A stretch of DNA of 64,000 bases from positions 3,162,001 to 3,226,000 of the forward strand of contig VNWV01000002.1 in assembly GCA_009801085.1 (NCBI GenBank). The letters are read 5' to 3'. The notes below the pieces were generated by a model, which was not told the DNA's origin, searched no databases, and saw nothing but the letters and a program-made list of their open reading frames with translations. Below, piece by piece: positions 34,233 to 47,186 of the stretch (positions are counted from its first letter, which is position 1; every line of letters starts with the position of its first letter). Position numbers and translations under genes: made by a program. The DNA comes from Lasiodiplodia sp. COLG20. Taxonomy: Eukaryota > Ascomycota > Dothideomycetes > Botryosphaeriales > Botryosphaeriaceae.

Positions 34233-37200
34233 ATGGCCGACAGCGAGCCGCCGAGGGACGACCAGGACATCAAGTCAGACGAGCACAGGGAGGAGGAGCA
34301 AGCTCCGCATCCCGCGCAATCCGAGCATGACCAGCCAGAAGAAGTCGACGCGCCCGCCCCGGCCGATGCAGAGCCTGCAGAGCCTGCAGAGCACGTAGAG
34401 CCCGCGCAAGCTCCCGAAGAAATAGAAGAGGGCGAGGAGAAAGAGCTCGAGGCCGCAGAAGACGCGGCCCCGCCAGAGGCATCTGCGCCGGTTCCGGAGA
34501 ACGTTGAAGATGACTCTCGCGAAGACGAGCCCCAATCCCCGCGGACTGAGCAGCCAGCGCCCCCGAGGATATCGCTACCGGAAGATCATGTCGAGCAGCA
34601 GGACCGCCCACCGACCGAGTCTTCCGACCATACCGTACCGCCGTCGCCATCCATCCGCCTGCGCACCGATTCCCAATCGACTGCAGCCACGAACGCGACT
34701 GCGAGAACAACCACGCGAAGTTCGCTCGTCTTCGTCGTGACGGCGTTGGAAACTATTGCCGCGTCAAAGGATGCGCGGAAGACCAAGAAATTGGCCGACA
34801 CAACTCAGAAGGCGCTGTCAGCCATCAAAGGCGATGGCGACCCTTCGAGCATTGACCCAGAGATCTTGTTCGAGCCTTTACAGCTGGCCACTGAGGCAAA
34901 TACGATACAGGTCGTCACCACTGCCCTCGATTGCATCGGCAAGCTCATTAGCTACTCCTACTTCTCCTACCCCTCCGAGCAAGCCGCCGGCTCTCCCGAA
35001 CAGCCCGCTCTTATCGACCGCGCCATCGACACGATATGCGACTGTTTCCAGATGGACGCCACCCACGCCGACATCGAACTGCAGATCCTCAAGTCTCTCC
35101 TGTCGGCGATATTGAACGATAAAATCGTCGTGCACGGCGCCGGTCTTCTGAAGGCTGTCCGACAGACCTACAATATCTTTTTGCACTCGAAATCGAGCAA
35201 TAATCAGCAAGTCGCCCAGGGGGCCTTGACTCAGATGGTTGGAACGGTTTTCGAGAGGGTGAAGTCGAGATTACGCGTAAAGGAAGCAAGGATCAACCTA
35301 TCCAAGTCATCCCTGCACAAGAATAGTTCTGGCGATGTATCCCCGGAGGCCGGCGATATTGGAGGTGTAGACGCTAATGGGGATGGCGAGAACGAAGCTG
35401 AAGCGTCGGAGAGTGCTTCGGACCTGCCTGTGGAGAAGGACGAGAGTGCCAAGATAACCCTTCAGAGCTTCGAAAATCGCAAGAGTTTCGACGACGCAAG
35501 GATTGCGGATAACGCGCCCACGCTCGTCACGCGGAACAAGAACCGCCGTACTCTTTCTCGTGCAAACACACTGCATTCTAATGATGGCCAAGAGGGCACA
35601 GATCCCACCGAAGAAGAGGAAGAAGACGAGATTTACGTCAAGGATGCGTACCTCGTCTTCCGCGCCATGTGCCGCCTCAGCACCAAAGCTGTTCCTCTTG
35701 AAGAGGCTCAGAACGTTCGATCTCAGAGCATGAGGTCGAAATTGCTGTCGCTGCACATTATCCACACAATTCTCCACAATAACGTCGCTGTCTTTGTCTC
35801 CCCGTACGCCACCATCAGAAGCAGCAACACTGCCGAGCCAACCACATTTGTCCAGGCCATTAAGCAATACCTCTGCCTCAGCTTGAGCCGAAATGGTGCT
35901 AGCTCCTTGAAGCAAGTTTTCGAAATCAGCTGTGAAATCTTCTGGTTGATGCTGCATCAGCTGCGAGTCATGCTCAAAAAGGAGATTGAGGTTTTCATGA
36001 AGGAAATCTACCTGGCAGTTCTGGAAAAACGCAGCGCACCCACTTTCCAGAAGCAGTATATCCTTCAAATCCTCCACCGCCTCGGAAGCGACCCCAGAGC
36101 TCTGGTGGAAATATATCTTAACTATGACTGCGATAGGTCCGCGCTTGACAACCACTTCCAGAAGATCGTTGAGCACCTGGCAAGGATATGCAGCACACCA
36201 GTTGCAATCACACCACAGCAACAACTGGCATACCAGGAGCATCATGCCAAGCAACAAGCAGCTAGCCCGACCGATTGGCAGGCTCGTGCGACGCTTCCTC
36301 CGTCGCTTGCAACTGTCTCTATTCAAGCTGGAAACGAAATGGATCAAGGTTTCCCACCAGAGTACTCATTGAAGCAAGAATCACTAGAGGCTTTGGTCGA
36401 AATCCTCCGATCACTGGTCAACTGGTCTCAGCAGAGTATTTCTGATGCTGCTGCAACACTGCGTGTGAACGACGGAAGAGCATCAGTCGAGGATATCCGC
36501 GACTCTATGGATACTCGAGCCAACCTCACGGCTTCCCCGGCCATTGACTCTCCCAATGGTCCGGGTACCCCGGTCCCAGAGGATGACCCCAGCCAGCTAG
36601 AGAAGGCAAAGCAACGCAAGACTGCTTTGAACCATGCTATCCGTCAGTTCAATTACAAGCCGAAGAAGGGCATGAAGCTCTTACTCAAAGACAAATTCAT
36701 CCCTTCAGATGCTCCTGAGGATATCGCCAGATTCTTCTTGTCTAACGACCAAATTGACAAGAAAGCTCTTGGTGAATACCTCGGAGAAGGTGATGAGGAG
36801 AATGTCAAGATCATGCATTCCTTTGTTGATCAAATGGATTTCACAAGAACGCGTTTTGTTGATGCTTTGCGGCGATTCCTTCAGAGCTTCCGACTTCCGG
36901 GAGAGGCACAAAAGATCGATCGATTCATGCTCAAGTTTGCTGAAAGATACATGGCCGGCAACCCGAGCGCGTTTGCAAACGCAGACACGGCTTACGTGCT
37001 GGCCTACTCAGTAATCATGCTGAACACGGATCAGCACAGCACTAAAATGAAGGGTGCTCGTATGACTCCTGAAGACTTCATCAAGAACAACCGAGGCATC
37101 AACGACAACGCCGATCTACCGGATGACTATCTCAAGGGTATTTACGAGGAGATCGCCAACAACGAGATCGTTCTTGACACGGAGCGCGAGACTGCGGCAA

Positions 37201-40200
37201 ATCTGGGCCAGCTGCCACAGCCCAACCAGGGCGGAGGACTTGGTAACATTGGACAGGCTTTGGCCAATGTTGGTAGGGACTTGCAAAGGGAAGCTTACAT
37301 CCAAGCTTCCGAGCAAATGGCCAACAGAACTGAACAGCTCTACAAGAGTCTGTTGAGGGCACAACGGCGAGGTCCGTCTCGATTCCCTGTGTCCAAGTTC
37401 ATCCCCGCTTCTTCCTTTAGACATGTTGGGCCTATGTTCGAAGTAACATGGATGCCTTTCCTCACTGCACTCTCCGGTCCGGCTCAAAACACCCACAACC
37501 TCGAGACTATCAAGCTCTGCATGGAAGGCCAGAAGCTGGCGATCCGCATTGCCTGCCTTTTCGACCTTGAAGACCCTCGTCAGGCTTTTGTGACCTCTTT
37601 GTCCCGGTTCACCAATCTCTACAATCTGACAGAGATGAAGGCGAAGAACATTGAAGCCTTGTACGCCCTCTTGGATGTGGCCCAGCACGAGGGCAATCTC
37701 CTCAAAGAGTCGTGGAGAGAAATTCTTACGTGCATCAGTCAGCTCGATCGATTCCAGCTCATCTCGGCAGGAATTGAAGACACCGCAGTACCTGATCTGA
37801 TGCGCAGCAATTCTTCGTCCTCCAAAGCTTCGACCCAGTCAAGAAAATCTCTCCAAGCTTCCAATAAGAACAGGCCAAGGTCAGGGACTGCGGCTCTGTA
37901 TCACTCAGAAGCAGCTGTTGAGAGCCGCTCTGCAGACATGGTTCGAGCAGTGGACAGGATTTTCACCAATACTGCCAATTTGTCTGGTGAAGCAATCGTC
38001 CAATTCGTCAGGGCCTTGACGCAAGTCAGCTGGCAAGAGATCCAGTCTTCGGGTCAAAGCGAGTCGCCCCGCACTTACAGTCTCCAGAAGTTGGTTGAAA
38101 TCTCGAGCTATAACATGAACCGTGTGCGTTTCGAGTGGACCAACATCTGGCAGATTCTGGGAGAACATTTCAACCAGGTCGGCTGCCACACCAACACCAA
38201 CGTGGTTTTCTTTGCTTTGAACTCTCTGCGCCAGCTGTCAATGAAATTCCTGGAGATTGGAGAACTGCCCGGTTTCAAGTTCCAGAAAGACTTCCTCAAG
38301 CCATTCGAACACATCATGAAGAATACGAGCGTTGTGCCTGTGAAGGATATGGTTCTGAGATGTCTCATTCAAATGATCCAAGCAAGAGGAGAAAACATCC
38401 GAAGTGGTTGGCGGACAATGTTCGGCGTATTCACCGTGGCCGCGAAGGAGCCCTATGGTAAGATATATCCACACACGATACCAGACTGGTCTACTAATAA
38501 TGTCGACAGAGGGAATCGTCAATCTTGCGTTCGACAACATCACTCAAGTCTACAATACTAGATTCGGTGTCGTTATTTCGCAAGGCGCGTTTGCTGATTT
38601 GGTTGTCTGCTTGACCGAGTTCTCGAAGAACCATAAGTTCCAGAGAAAATCGTTGCAGGCAATCGAGACTCTCAAGTCCACAGTCCCCAAGATGCTCAGG
38701 ACACCCGAGTGTCCCTTGTCCATTGACTCAGACAAGCCGAAGGATGAGCCCCAGGCTGCTGGCGTGCCCAAGCAGCCTACTCGTCAAACTCAAGAAGAAC
38801 AATTCTGGTTCCCCGTATTGTTCGCCTACCATGACGTCTTGATGACTGGGGAGGACTTGGAAGTTCGGTCTCGGTAAGCTTCGTAATTCAAAGCTGGAAA
38901 AGAACGCAGCTTACAGATATTTTTTAGGGCTCTCACGTACCTGTTCGACACATTGCAACAGTATGGCGCAGCTTTCCCTCGCGAGTTTTGGGACACCTTG
39001 TGGCGCCAGATTCTCTATCCCATCTTCATGGTCCTCAGGTCGAAGTCTGAGATGTCGAATGCTTTGAACCACGAGGAGCTTACCGTCTGGCTGTCGACAA
39101 CCTTCATTCAGGCCCTTCGGCACATGATTGCTCTTTTTACCCATTTCTTCGAAGCTCTCGAGTACATGCTCGATCGTTTCCTTGAGCTCTTAGCTCTTTG
39201 CATTTGCCAAGAAAATGATACCCTTGCTAGAATTGGCAGCAATTGTCTCCAGCAGCTCGTTCACCAGAACGTTACGAAGTTCAGTGAAGGGCACTGGGAG
39301 AAGATTGTGAGCGCTTTCGTTGATCTCTTCCAGCGGACTGAGGCCACTGCCTTGTTCTCCGCGGCTACAGCTGGATCCTATACTCCAACGATCAATGGAG
39401 GAGGTCCCAAGACATCGAGGGCAATGTCTGATACGACTAGCATGTCCGACCTGCCTCTGGATTCAGATGATAGGAGCGACATTGAGGATCCCAACGCTCT
39501 AGGAATCAACGGCCTCATGAGCCCTCGACGAGGTTCCGCAGCTGTCTCTGACGACGGCACCAACGGCTCTCCCCGAACAGATCTCGAAGACTACAAGCCT
39601 CAAGAAGGCATCCAGCAAGCGCCGGTCGTAGTGACGACGGCTCGCCGACGCTTCTTCAACCAGATCATCACCAAATGCGTGCTCCAGCTCCTCATGATCG
39701 AGACGGTCAACGAGCTCTTCTCGAACGACGACGTGTACGCGCAGATCCCGTCGCCGCAGCTGCTGCGGCTGATGATGCTGCTGAAGAAGTCGTACCAGTT
39801 CGCGAAGCGGTTCAACGAGGACCGCGAGCTGCGCACCAAGCTGTTCCGCGAGGGCTTCATGCGGCAGCCGCCGAACCTGCTGAAGCAGGAGAGCGGGTCG
39901 GCGGCCGTGTATGTGTCGATCCTGTTCCGCATGTACCACGACACGAGCAGCGAGCGGCGGCTCAACCGGGCCAACACGGAGCAGGCGCTCATCCCGCTGT
40001 GCGTCGACATCGTCAGCAGCTACATCCACCTCGACGAGGAGACGCAGCAGCGCAACATCGTCACGTGGCGCCCCGTCGTCATCGACGTGCTCGACGGCTA
40101 CGCCGGGTTCCCCGAGCAGGACTTTGACAAGCACGTCAAGGTCTTCGCGCCCCTCGTCGTCGGCCTGCTCAACCGCGACATGGGCCTCGATCTGCAGCGC

Positions 40201-40341
40201 AGCGTGCAGGGCTTGCTGCAACGCATCTTGGAGGTCAAGGTCGGCATCGAGACGAGCGGGTTGGTGGTCGAGAGGAACAGCCCGATGGGCGAGAGGAGGC
40301 CGAGCGTGTTTAGCAGGAGGGGGAGCAAGGCGGGTCGCTAG
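34233..40341 (+). CDS. SEC7: Sec7-type guanine nucleotide exchange factor for ARF
   Basis: Three exons (34233-38457, 38510-38873, 38928-40341; introns 52 and 54 nt) give 2000 residues, near yeast Sec7. It activates ARF GTPases at the trans-Golgi to drive vesicle formation. The first 150 residues are Glu/Pro-rich and disordered. DCB/HUS regions follow, with an acidic insert EEEEEDEIYVKDAY. The Sec7 domain spans about residues 785-985. It includes KGMKLLLKDKFIP, the catalytic-finger motif FRLPGEAQKIDR (Glu inserts at the nucleotide site) and AYSVIMLNTDQHS. HDS repeats occupy the C-terminal half (MKAKNIEALYALLDVA, EISSYNMNRVRFEW). The ATG at 34233 follows an in-frame leader from 33909 that overlaps the promoter and looks non-coding. 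Codon use turns markedly GC-rich in the last 700 bp. Confidence 0.96.
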
Positions 40342-42836
40342 ATGCGAATGAGTGAGAGATGCCGTCAACTTGATTGAAGATTAGAGGGGTTAGGGAGAGA
40401 GTGGGAGGATGGAAGAGGATGACCGGTAATGCCTTTGTAATGAGATGGGTTATGCGAGTACGGTATTCATTTGTGGTGGTGATTGGGGAGGCGGTCGAGG
40501 GAAGGGTGGCCAAGAGTCAATTGTTGTTGTTGTTGCATGCATCAGAGACAGCCGGGGGAAAAAAGCATGGAATATCCGAGTTGGGCTGGGCTGGGCTAGG
40601 CTAAGGGCTTGGTTCCGGCCTGGCTTGGATTTCATCTGGCTGTTGTTTGGGCGTTATATATCTTGGGAGAATCTTTTGTTTCTCTCGCTTCTATTCGCTT
40701 TTTGTTATTAGGTATCTTATGTAGTCGAGAGCAGATAGTTTAACTTCAGGTGTTGTCATCTTTTGAGTTGTATTATGCAGTCGTGAGGGTCACGTCAGTG
40801 TAAGTGCCATCGATGGGCATGCATGCTCATGCAAGTGCACGTTTATACCACGAGTAGTTGGCTGCTGGGCGCTTCGACCAAGTATTGAGCCTCAGACGTC
40901 AGAAGAGCGCTACATTTGCTTCAAATGCATATGTACCTCCTCTACACGTGCTGTATACCTTGAAGAACCAGATAAGCACTATAAATTCTTTGGAAAATTT
41001 GAACCCATTAACTCAGGCTAAGATATATGAGTTGACCATAGCACCCAAACGATAAAGACCGCTATACTTTTTTCTTTTTTCCCTTTGGCGTCTTGTATTA
41101 AGTAGACCTACGGCTTTACTACCAATCATGGCATCGGCCCTTCCTTCGTTATACACAGCACCAATTGGAAATGATGAAGGGCAGTATAGACAACTAAATA
41201 TTGGAGGCCATCAACAATGTTTTGCTGGGCCTCGGCAAAAGAGCTGATCTCCCTTTTCTACTTCGCCTTCCTTCGCTCACGCAGTACTTGTCACTGTCTG
41301 AGTCTGTCGGCGGGCCGCCGCAGAGAGTGCACATCATTTGTAACCCAGGAATTGTTTCTTCCAAGCTTATGGCTCGATACTCGGCTTCCACGAAGCTATG
41401 CTTGGAGGTCTGCGTAATTTATATGTTTGAGAATTCCGCCACAGGTATCATGCACGCGTACGAGCGTTTGACCTTGTGACGCTAGGACTAAATCAGAGGA
41501 CTAGAAGGCATGCGGTCGCTCGAATCAGGTGCGCAGCTCCTGCTCAGATGAGGCACATGTTACTCGCGCGGTGCATCAAATCAGCAGCTTCGCCAAAATC
41601 AGGGTCGTTCGGAGAAGTTTATAATCAAGGCAGAGTCCTTGAACATGTCTCATCAATGCAACTTGATATGCACATTAACTGCTCTCCGACCACGAATACT
41701 TTGTTCTGGCTTTGGCGTCTCTTGTGCTTGGAAGGGCTATTGGTCTTTTGCAGGTAGTACCCTTAATCATTTATTTCATGTCTTCCCACACTCTTTCATG
41801 ATAGCGGAAGACGGCACAGAAGTTTGATGCTGGACATCATCATAATGACTTTTGCTGAGATTCAGTATCAGCATATACTTACGTCTTTAACTTTGTCCGT
41901 AATTGTTCACTCAACATTCGCTGTAGTCTAGACCTGCCGAAGGACCGCCACACCAGTCACCGGTCTTTCCCGGGGAACTCGCTTTGCGGGCCCATTTCGC
42001 CTTTTGCAGCTGTGTCTCTACTATAGGAAGAAACCTCACTTTTATGAAGACTTCGTGTGAAGCTGCTGCCTACGTCGCGCACCTGCGGAGGAAGATGCGG
42101 CGAGTTGAGGTGGCGCATGACTATACCTCATGAAAGCTTCGGCGGACACGTGGCTGCCTTAGGAGATCTGATTCTCAGATATTTAAGAGAGGTAGAGATT
42201 GATGAGGTTCTGCCCTCTGAGTCAACCTTCGGGTAAGAGCTCGGTTGTTTATAAATCATCCTACCATCAGACGAGATAACTGTCCTTCCTGCGATGAACA
42301 TGGATTTGACGAGGTCATCTTGGTTGCACTGCAGATCTTGGTGATGCATCAAATCAGTCTGAGAAATTTGATTGTATTCATCATGAAGAATAGTTAATAT
42401 TCATCAAGATGGAGTAATATTGCTAGTAGTGATTGATCTGCGATGACGAGTTGCACCGCCAAACCCCGGTAGCCAGAAGACAACAATGTCTTCACCAAAG
42501 TGATGTTCTGAAGGATGGTTATCAGAAATCTTAAGCACACAGTCTAAGAGGATCGACAAAGGAACCACAGACGTCAGTGAGTTGTGTGAGCGGAGGCATC
42601 TTCCCACGAAACCTCCTCGCCAATCTAAATGCCCACCGTAACAAGAAAAAAAACGCTCAGAGTAACCGCCCAAGCAAAACGAACGACAAAAAGCCTCCCC
42701 ACCCATCCATCAAGTACATACATAAACCCCATTTCATCACGCATCATTTCCTTTCATAACCATTCCATCATCACGACATCCTTCTTCCCCTTCCCCATCC
42801 CTCTCCCAGTGCCCAACGAACGACACGACACATCTT
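40342..42836. other. Gene-poor stretch, 2.5 kb, AT-richer
   Basis: No complete gene is supported. Short frames lack family features. On the minus strand near 41400 a few codons read VEAEYRAIS, resembling a retrotransposon RNase H motif, but no surrounding element could be built. Confidence 0.4.
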
Positions 42837-43463
42837 TCAGTTCTCCGACCAATGCACCGGCTTCGGCACCTCGTCAACGTCATCCGGGTCATCCGGCCTT
42901 GGCTTGAAGAAGCCGGAGCACTGCCGCAGGCCCCTGCCCATGGACCTGCCCATGCGCACGATGGCGGTCTTGCTTCGCTTGTTGTTGGTTGCGGTGGTGG
43001 TGCCGCCGCGCTCGACCAAGCCAAGGGCGTTACGAGGAGGAAGGGGTCGGCTGCTGCCGAGCTCTGGTGAGGGTGGCGAAGAGCGTCGTGCTGCTGACGT
43101 AGCCGCCGGGTGTGTTGGGTTATAGGTTGAGGCTGAGGTGGTGGTGGCGGCGGTACCTGAAGGAGGCGTGAAAGATCGTGTGGGCGGCGAAGGGGTCCTC
43201 GTGGGTGGCGTCATCGTTCCGGGTGAGTGGAAGCGATGCGGACGAGTCAGGCTGCTGGCCGAGGAGCGAGGGAGGCCGTCTTTAGAGAGAGCTGGCCAGC
43301 GAGAGGTGCGAGGGTGGCTGGGAGTGGTAGAGGTGGAAGACAGGTAGGCGTTGGGGGAAAGTGTTGATGAGGTGGGAAGGTCCGGGGAGACCGGTGGTGA
43401 ATAGGAGCAGGTGGACGAGGTCGATGAGGAGCTGGTTGTGGAGATGGAAAACCGGCTCGTCAT
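42837..43463 (-). CDS. Ser/Thr/Pro-rich low-complexity protein
   Basis: Single exon, 208 residues. The first 160 are dominated by Ser, Thr and Pro (SSSSTSSTCSYSPPVSP, RTPSPPTRSFTPP) and are surely disordered. The C-terminus is more ordered and mixed: TAIVRMGRSMGRGLRQC, then SGFFKPRPDDPDDVDEVPKPVHW. That tail, basic amphipathic then acidic, is what suggests a real protein. Proline-directed phosphorylation sites are abundant. I do not recognise a family, and there is no signal peptide. No intron signals are needed. Confidence 0.5.
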   Translation of the reverse strand: MTSRFSISTTSSSSTSSTCSYSPPVSPDLPTSSTLSPNAYLSSTSTTPSHPRTSRWPALSKDGLPRSSASSLTRPHRFHSPGTMTPPTRTPSPPTRSFTPPSGTAATTTSASTYNPTHPAATSAARRSSPPSPELGSSRPLPPRNALGLVERGGTTTATNNKRSKTAIVRMGRSMGRGLRQCSGFFKPRPDDPDDVDEVPKPVHWSEN

Positions 43464-44730
43464 TATTCAAAGAGACAGAGAGGATGACACACGAGGAATT
43501 AAAGAGAGGGAAGGAAATAGTAAGGTGTATTGATTATGGTATAAGTGTGTGGTAAGGCGTATGTTTACGAAGGCTTTATATTCCAGAGTATGCGCAGGCT
43601 GAAACAGATTAAGGTGCCGTAGCGAGGTCAGTCAAGATGGGGGCTGTTGGTGAGTTAAATAGTAGGAAATATACCTTTCCCAGATGTCAACAGGCCGGAA
43701 TGTGACAAGATGCCGCACGGGCGACCATGCAGCGAGCCGGCGACAAAGGGCACACAAGGCGACATCCAGGAACATGGCCCTTCTCCCGGGAATCGTCACG
43801 TCGATTTGCCGCCCACCTGCAGGCACTCCACCGCGGCCACAAGGCAGCAACGAGGCCTGCATATCAACGTGCGACGAACGGACCAAGTGTTCCATGCCGT
43901 GGGCATCCCAACTGCGGCGTGGTAGTTAAGCGCGAGGCTCAGCGTCATCTCCCGTCTGGCGGAAACGGGCTGTGTGTCCGGGCCGTGCGAGCGAGAGACG
44001 GGATGAAAGGAGTATTTTACTCGAAATCATCGTCGGGGTGAGTTGCTTGGAGTCGTGCTGTGCCTCACGCTAGAGCCTTCGCCGTCTTCTTCGCCGCATG
44101 GCACCATGACGAAAATAAACAAGCGAGACTGAGCATTCAGCCGCCCCGCTCAGCCCCCATGGCGAGGCCTGGCCGCGGGCGCGCCTTATGCATCGTTACC
44201 GGCGTGCTGGGAGCCGGCGCGCTTGTTCTTCGCGGTGTTTGGTCGACGGCGGGCGCAGTGGGTATCTGCCGGGGCGGCCGATGCGGGTTTGCGGCACGGC
44301 GGCAGACGTGGACGGCGTGTGGTCGAATCGCCGCGGCGTGGGCGAATCGGCGCAGCGCGCACACGCCGTGGTGGCCTCACGGCGTGGGCCTCTGGGATCG
44401 GCGTCTCTGCAGTCGTTGTCATGGTCGAAGTACCGATGTATTGTATAGGTCGGCGGGAGGGCACCGTGTTGGTGTGGGCCCGCCTTCTTCACCGCTCTCA
44501 TGCACTACGCCGACCAGCTGGCTAGTGAGGCTCCAGATGGAGTTGTTCGATCGGTCGAGCTTCTCTCCGCATGCGTGGAGCGAGTCAAAGTTGTGGAGAG
44601 AGTGGAAACGGCGGCCGCTAATTTACCAGATGTGCGTTCCTTCCATTGTGGGTGCCTACCTACCTACTAAACGCCAATGAAGAAAATAGTCGCGTAAATC
44701 GTGAACCTCATTCGCTCGTCGGATCACAGC
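43464..44730. other. Intergenic, 1.3 kb
   Basis: A plus-strand frame at 44060-44680 exists, but its product is Arg/Trp/Gly-rich with no pattern of a folded protein, so I do not call it. No repeats or RNA genes were recognised. Confidence 0.35.
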
Positions 44731-45995
44731 TCAGAAAAAGTCGTACTTCCCGCTGGTTTCCTGCTTTTCACCACCACCCTTGCCTGCTGCTGCCGTCTTC
44801 TTCGCTGCCGATGCGTTCGTCTTCACGCTTCCGGCCACGCTGCCGGGGCCCTTCTTCTTGGGATCCTCCGCGTACATCCTCATGAAGTCAAACCCACCCT
44901 TCTCGTCCTTCTTGCCCCCACCACCACCGCCGCCGCCCTCCTTTCTGCCTGGCCCCGCTCCTCCACCACTAGTCTTCACCGCACCGGGCTTTGACTCGCG
45001 CGCGATCACCACCTTCCCATCAGGCCTCTTGGTCGAAAACGGCTTAGGATATTGCTGATTCTGTGCACCGCCCGCCGACGGCTTCCCCGACTGCTGCTGC
45101 TTCTTCGTCCCCGCCGGCCCGTTACCCGCCACGCTCGCGACGTACGGCTTGCCGGGGCCGGAATCGCCCTTCTTCGAGCCGGCCTCGCTGCCCGCCACGC
45201 TCGGCGCCGCCGTCTTCTTCTTGTTGTTGCCGTTCGCTACTCCACCCACACCTTGGCCCAGCTTGTTCAAGCCGCCTCCAACGGCACCTACACCTTTATT
45301 CACACCTCCACCAACGATGCCCACGCCCTTGTTCACACCTCCACCGACGCCCTTCGTCGCGCCATTCGCCCCCTTCTTGAGGTCCTCCGCTCTAATCCCT
45401 CGTAGCTTCGCCAGCTGCCCCTTGCTGAGGCCGTCCAGGCCGCCCGTCGCCGGCGGCAGCGCCTTCTTGACGCCCGAGGTGGGTAGTGCCTTGGTGGTGG
45501 TGTCGTAGTAGGAGAGCGGGGATTTGGAGTCGGAGTTTGACTTCTTCAGGTTCGGCCGACCGCTGCCGGTGGGCGCGGGCAGGGCTTTGGGCGTCTTGGT
45601 TGAGGGCAGGGCTTTCTTGTTGTTCTTGCCGCCATCCTTTGCCGATTTGGGTTTGACCGGGGTGCTGGAGGAGGCGGCCGTCGCGGCGATGGTTGCGTCG
45701 CCGTAGGAGCGGACCCAGTTGCCGTAGCGGTCGATGTAGCCTTCGATGCCTGTGGAAAGTTGATAGGTTAGTATAAGGCGGTTCTCATCCTAATAGATGT
45801 GGGATGGTGGGAAGAGGAGGGACACAACAGGTACGTACCGTTGCCAACGTTCCGTCCAGCACCTTCGATCAGGTCGCCCGCGCCGATGACGGCATCGCCG
45901 ACTACCCGGCCGCCCGTCGTGATGGCGTAGGTAGCAGCGCCTGCCGCCGCGTTTTGCACCATGCCCATAACGTAGTTTTGGATGAAGCCTGCCAT
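44731..45995 (-). CDS. Gly/Lys-rich protein with conserved-looking N-terminus, unknown function
   Basis: Two exons (45839-45995, 44731-45749; 89-nt intron) give 391 residues. The first 75 residues are ordered: MAGFIQNYVMGMVQNAAAG, GGRVVGDAVIGAGDLIEGAGRNVG, then EGYIDRYGNWVRSYGDAT. They could form an amphipathic or membrane-associated hairpin. The remainder is low complexity: a Lys/Ala/Pro linker (KKALPSTKTPKALPAPT), a tandem Gly-Val-Asn repeat (NKGVGIVGGG then NKGVGAVGGG then NKLGQGVGG), and Gly and Lys runs. The C-terminus returns to order with KGGFDFMRMYAEDPKKK and ends KYDFF. No enzyme motif is present. The repeat resembles Gly-zipper spacing, but that is inference. The ATG at 45995 opens the conserved block. 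Confidence 0.65.
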
Positions 45996-46349
45996 GGTTG
46001 CTGGTGGTGTGGATTTTTCCCAATCAGATGAATCAAAAGATTAAAAGGTCGAGAAAGAATTGCAGGTTCGTGGACGAGTAGAGCGAGTCGGGATCTAGAA
46101 ATATAACTCGAATCGTGAAGGCTGTGGAGCGGTGTGTTTCGACGAAACTGCAGCCGCAACAAACCACCAACGACAAAAATGTAAAAGCGAGAAACCCCCT
46201 CCGCGGAATGACGTGATCGGAATCCGGGGTAAGCTTTTCTGTTCTTCTTCTTTTCCCTTCTTCTCAATCAAAGAAAGGCGAGCAAGCGTCGCTCCGCACA
46301 GTAGCGTATAAGGGGGGAAAGTGGCGGTGGAGAACAGATCAAAGATGGG

Positions 46350-46935
46350 AGGGGGGGGGGGGGGAAGAACGGACGGAGATGCGTCCAAGACGACCAAAAG
46401 ACAAGGAGAGAGTAGAGAGAGATCGTGGCGAAAAGTCCCAAGATCGCCCTCCTATCAGGATTTCCCCGCTACACAGACGAGAAACCCACACCCCACCTCG
46501 ATCAAGCTAACTACTTGCTTCCAGCTTCCGAACCCTTGTCTCACGGCACATTATTGCGTCAATGCCACCAGCCCGCAACCGGTCATGCTATCGACGACTG
46601 TCTATCATGTGCGGGGAGGAGGAGGAGGGGGGCGAGAGCCGTTACCACACTTGACGTAGCCACACATACACACGCGCACACCATTTGCGAACCTGCTTGG
46701 TGGGGGAAATGATGGGTCCCACAACAGGTTGTGTGGCAAGCGACAGTGGTCCGACCGGTCTGGAGGTCTGTGATGTCAGTGGGCGTCGGCGCACGCGCGC
46801 GGGTCGTCTGTGGCTGGTGCTCGGTGCTGGGGTTGGCAGGGGTCCACCCTTGCAGCAACGAGGAGAAGCTCCCAAGGCTAACGATTGGCTGACTATTTTG
46901 ACACCAGGGTTGTATTGGTTTTTTTTTTTTTTTTT
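46350..46935. repeat. Homopolymer tracts: G14 and T17 in the intergenic gap
   Basis: The gap 45996-47186 has no supported gene. It contains a run of 14 G at 46351-46364, preceded by GGGA, and a run of 17 T at 46919-46935. Both are replication- and sequencing-slippage prone. Confidence 0.7.
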
Positions 46936-47186
46936 GTTGCTTCTATTTATCCATTTCGATATCAATAAAAGCTACTCGCTATAGCAAAGACGTAAACATC
47001 ATTAATTGAACGACCGTTGATCCGAGGACTATGCAAAATACTGCGGACTAGAAAAACGGGTATCGTAGAACAAAGAGTACGGAGAAACTCAGCCGTCAAG
47101 CTCGCTGCACCTCCGCCCAAAGAAAGAAAAAAAAAAGTAGTACTCCAGGTAACTTTTCCCCCAAGAAACCTCACCAATCACTGCCT

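Noticed and set aside
39499..40368. Minus-strand frame opposite the 3' end of SEC7
   Set aside because: It is produced by the GC-rich third positions of SEC7 on the other strand. It has no independent features.
44060..44680. Plus-strand frame of 206 codons
   Set aside because: Composition is Arg/Trp/Gly-rich without a helix or strand pattern, and the opposite strand is equally open, so it is likely chance in GC-rich DNA.
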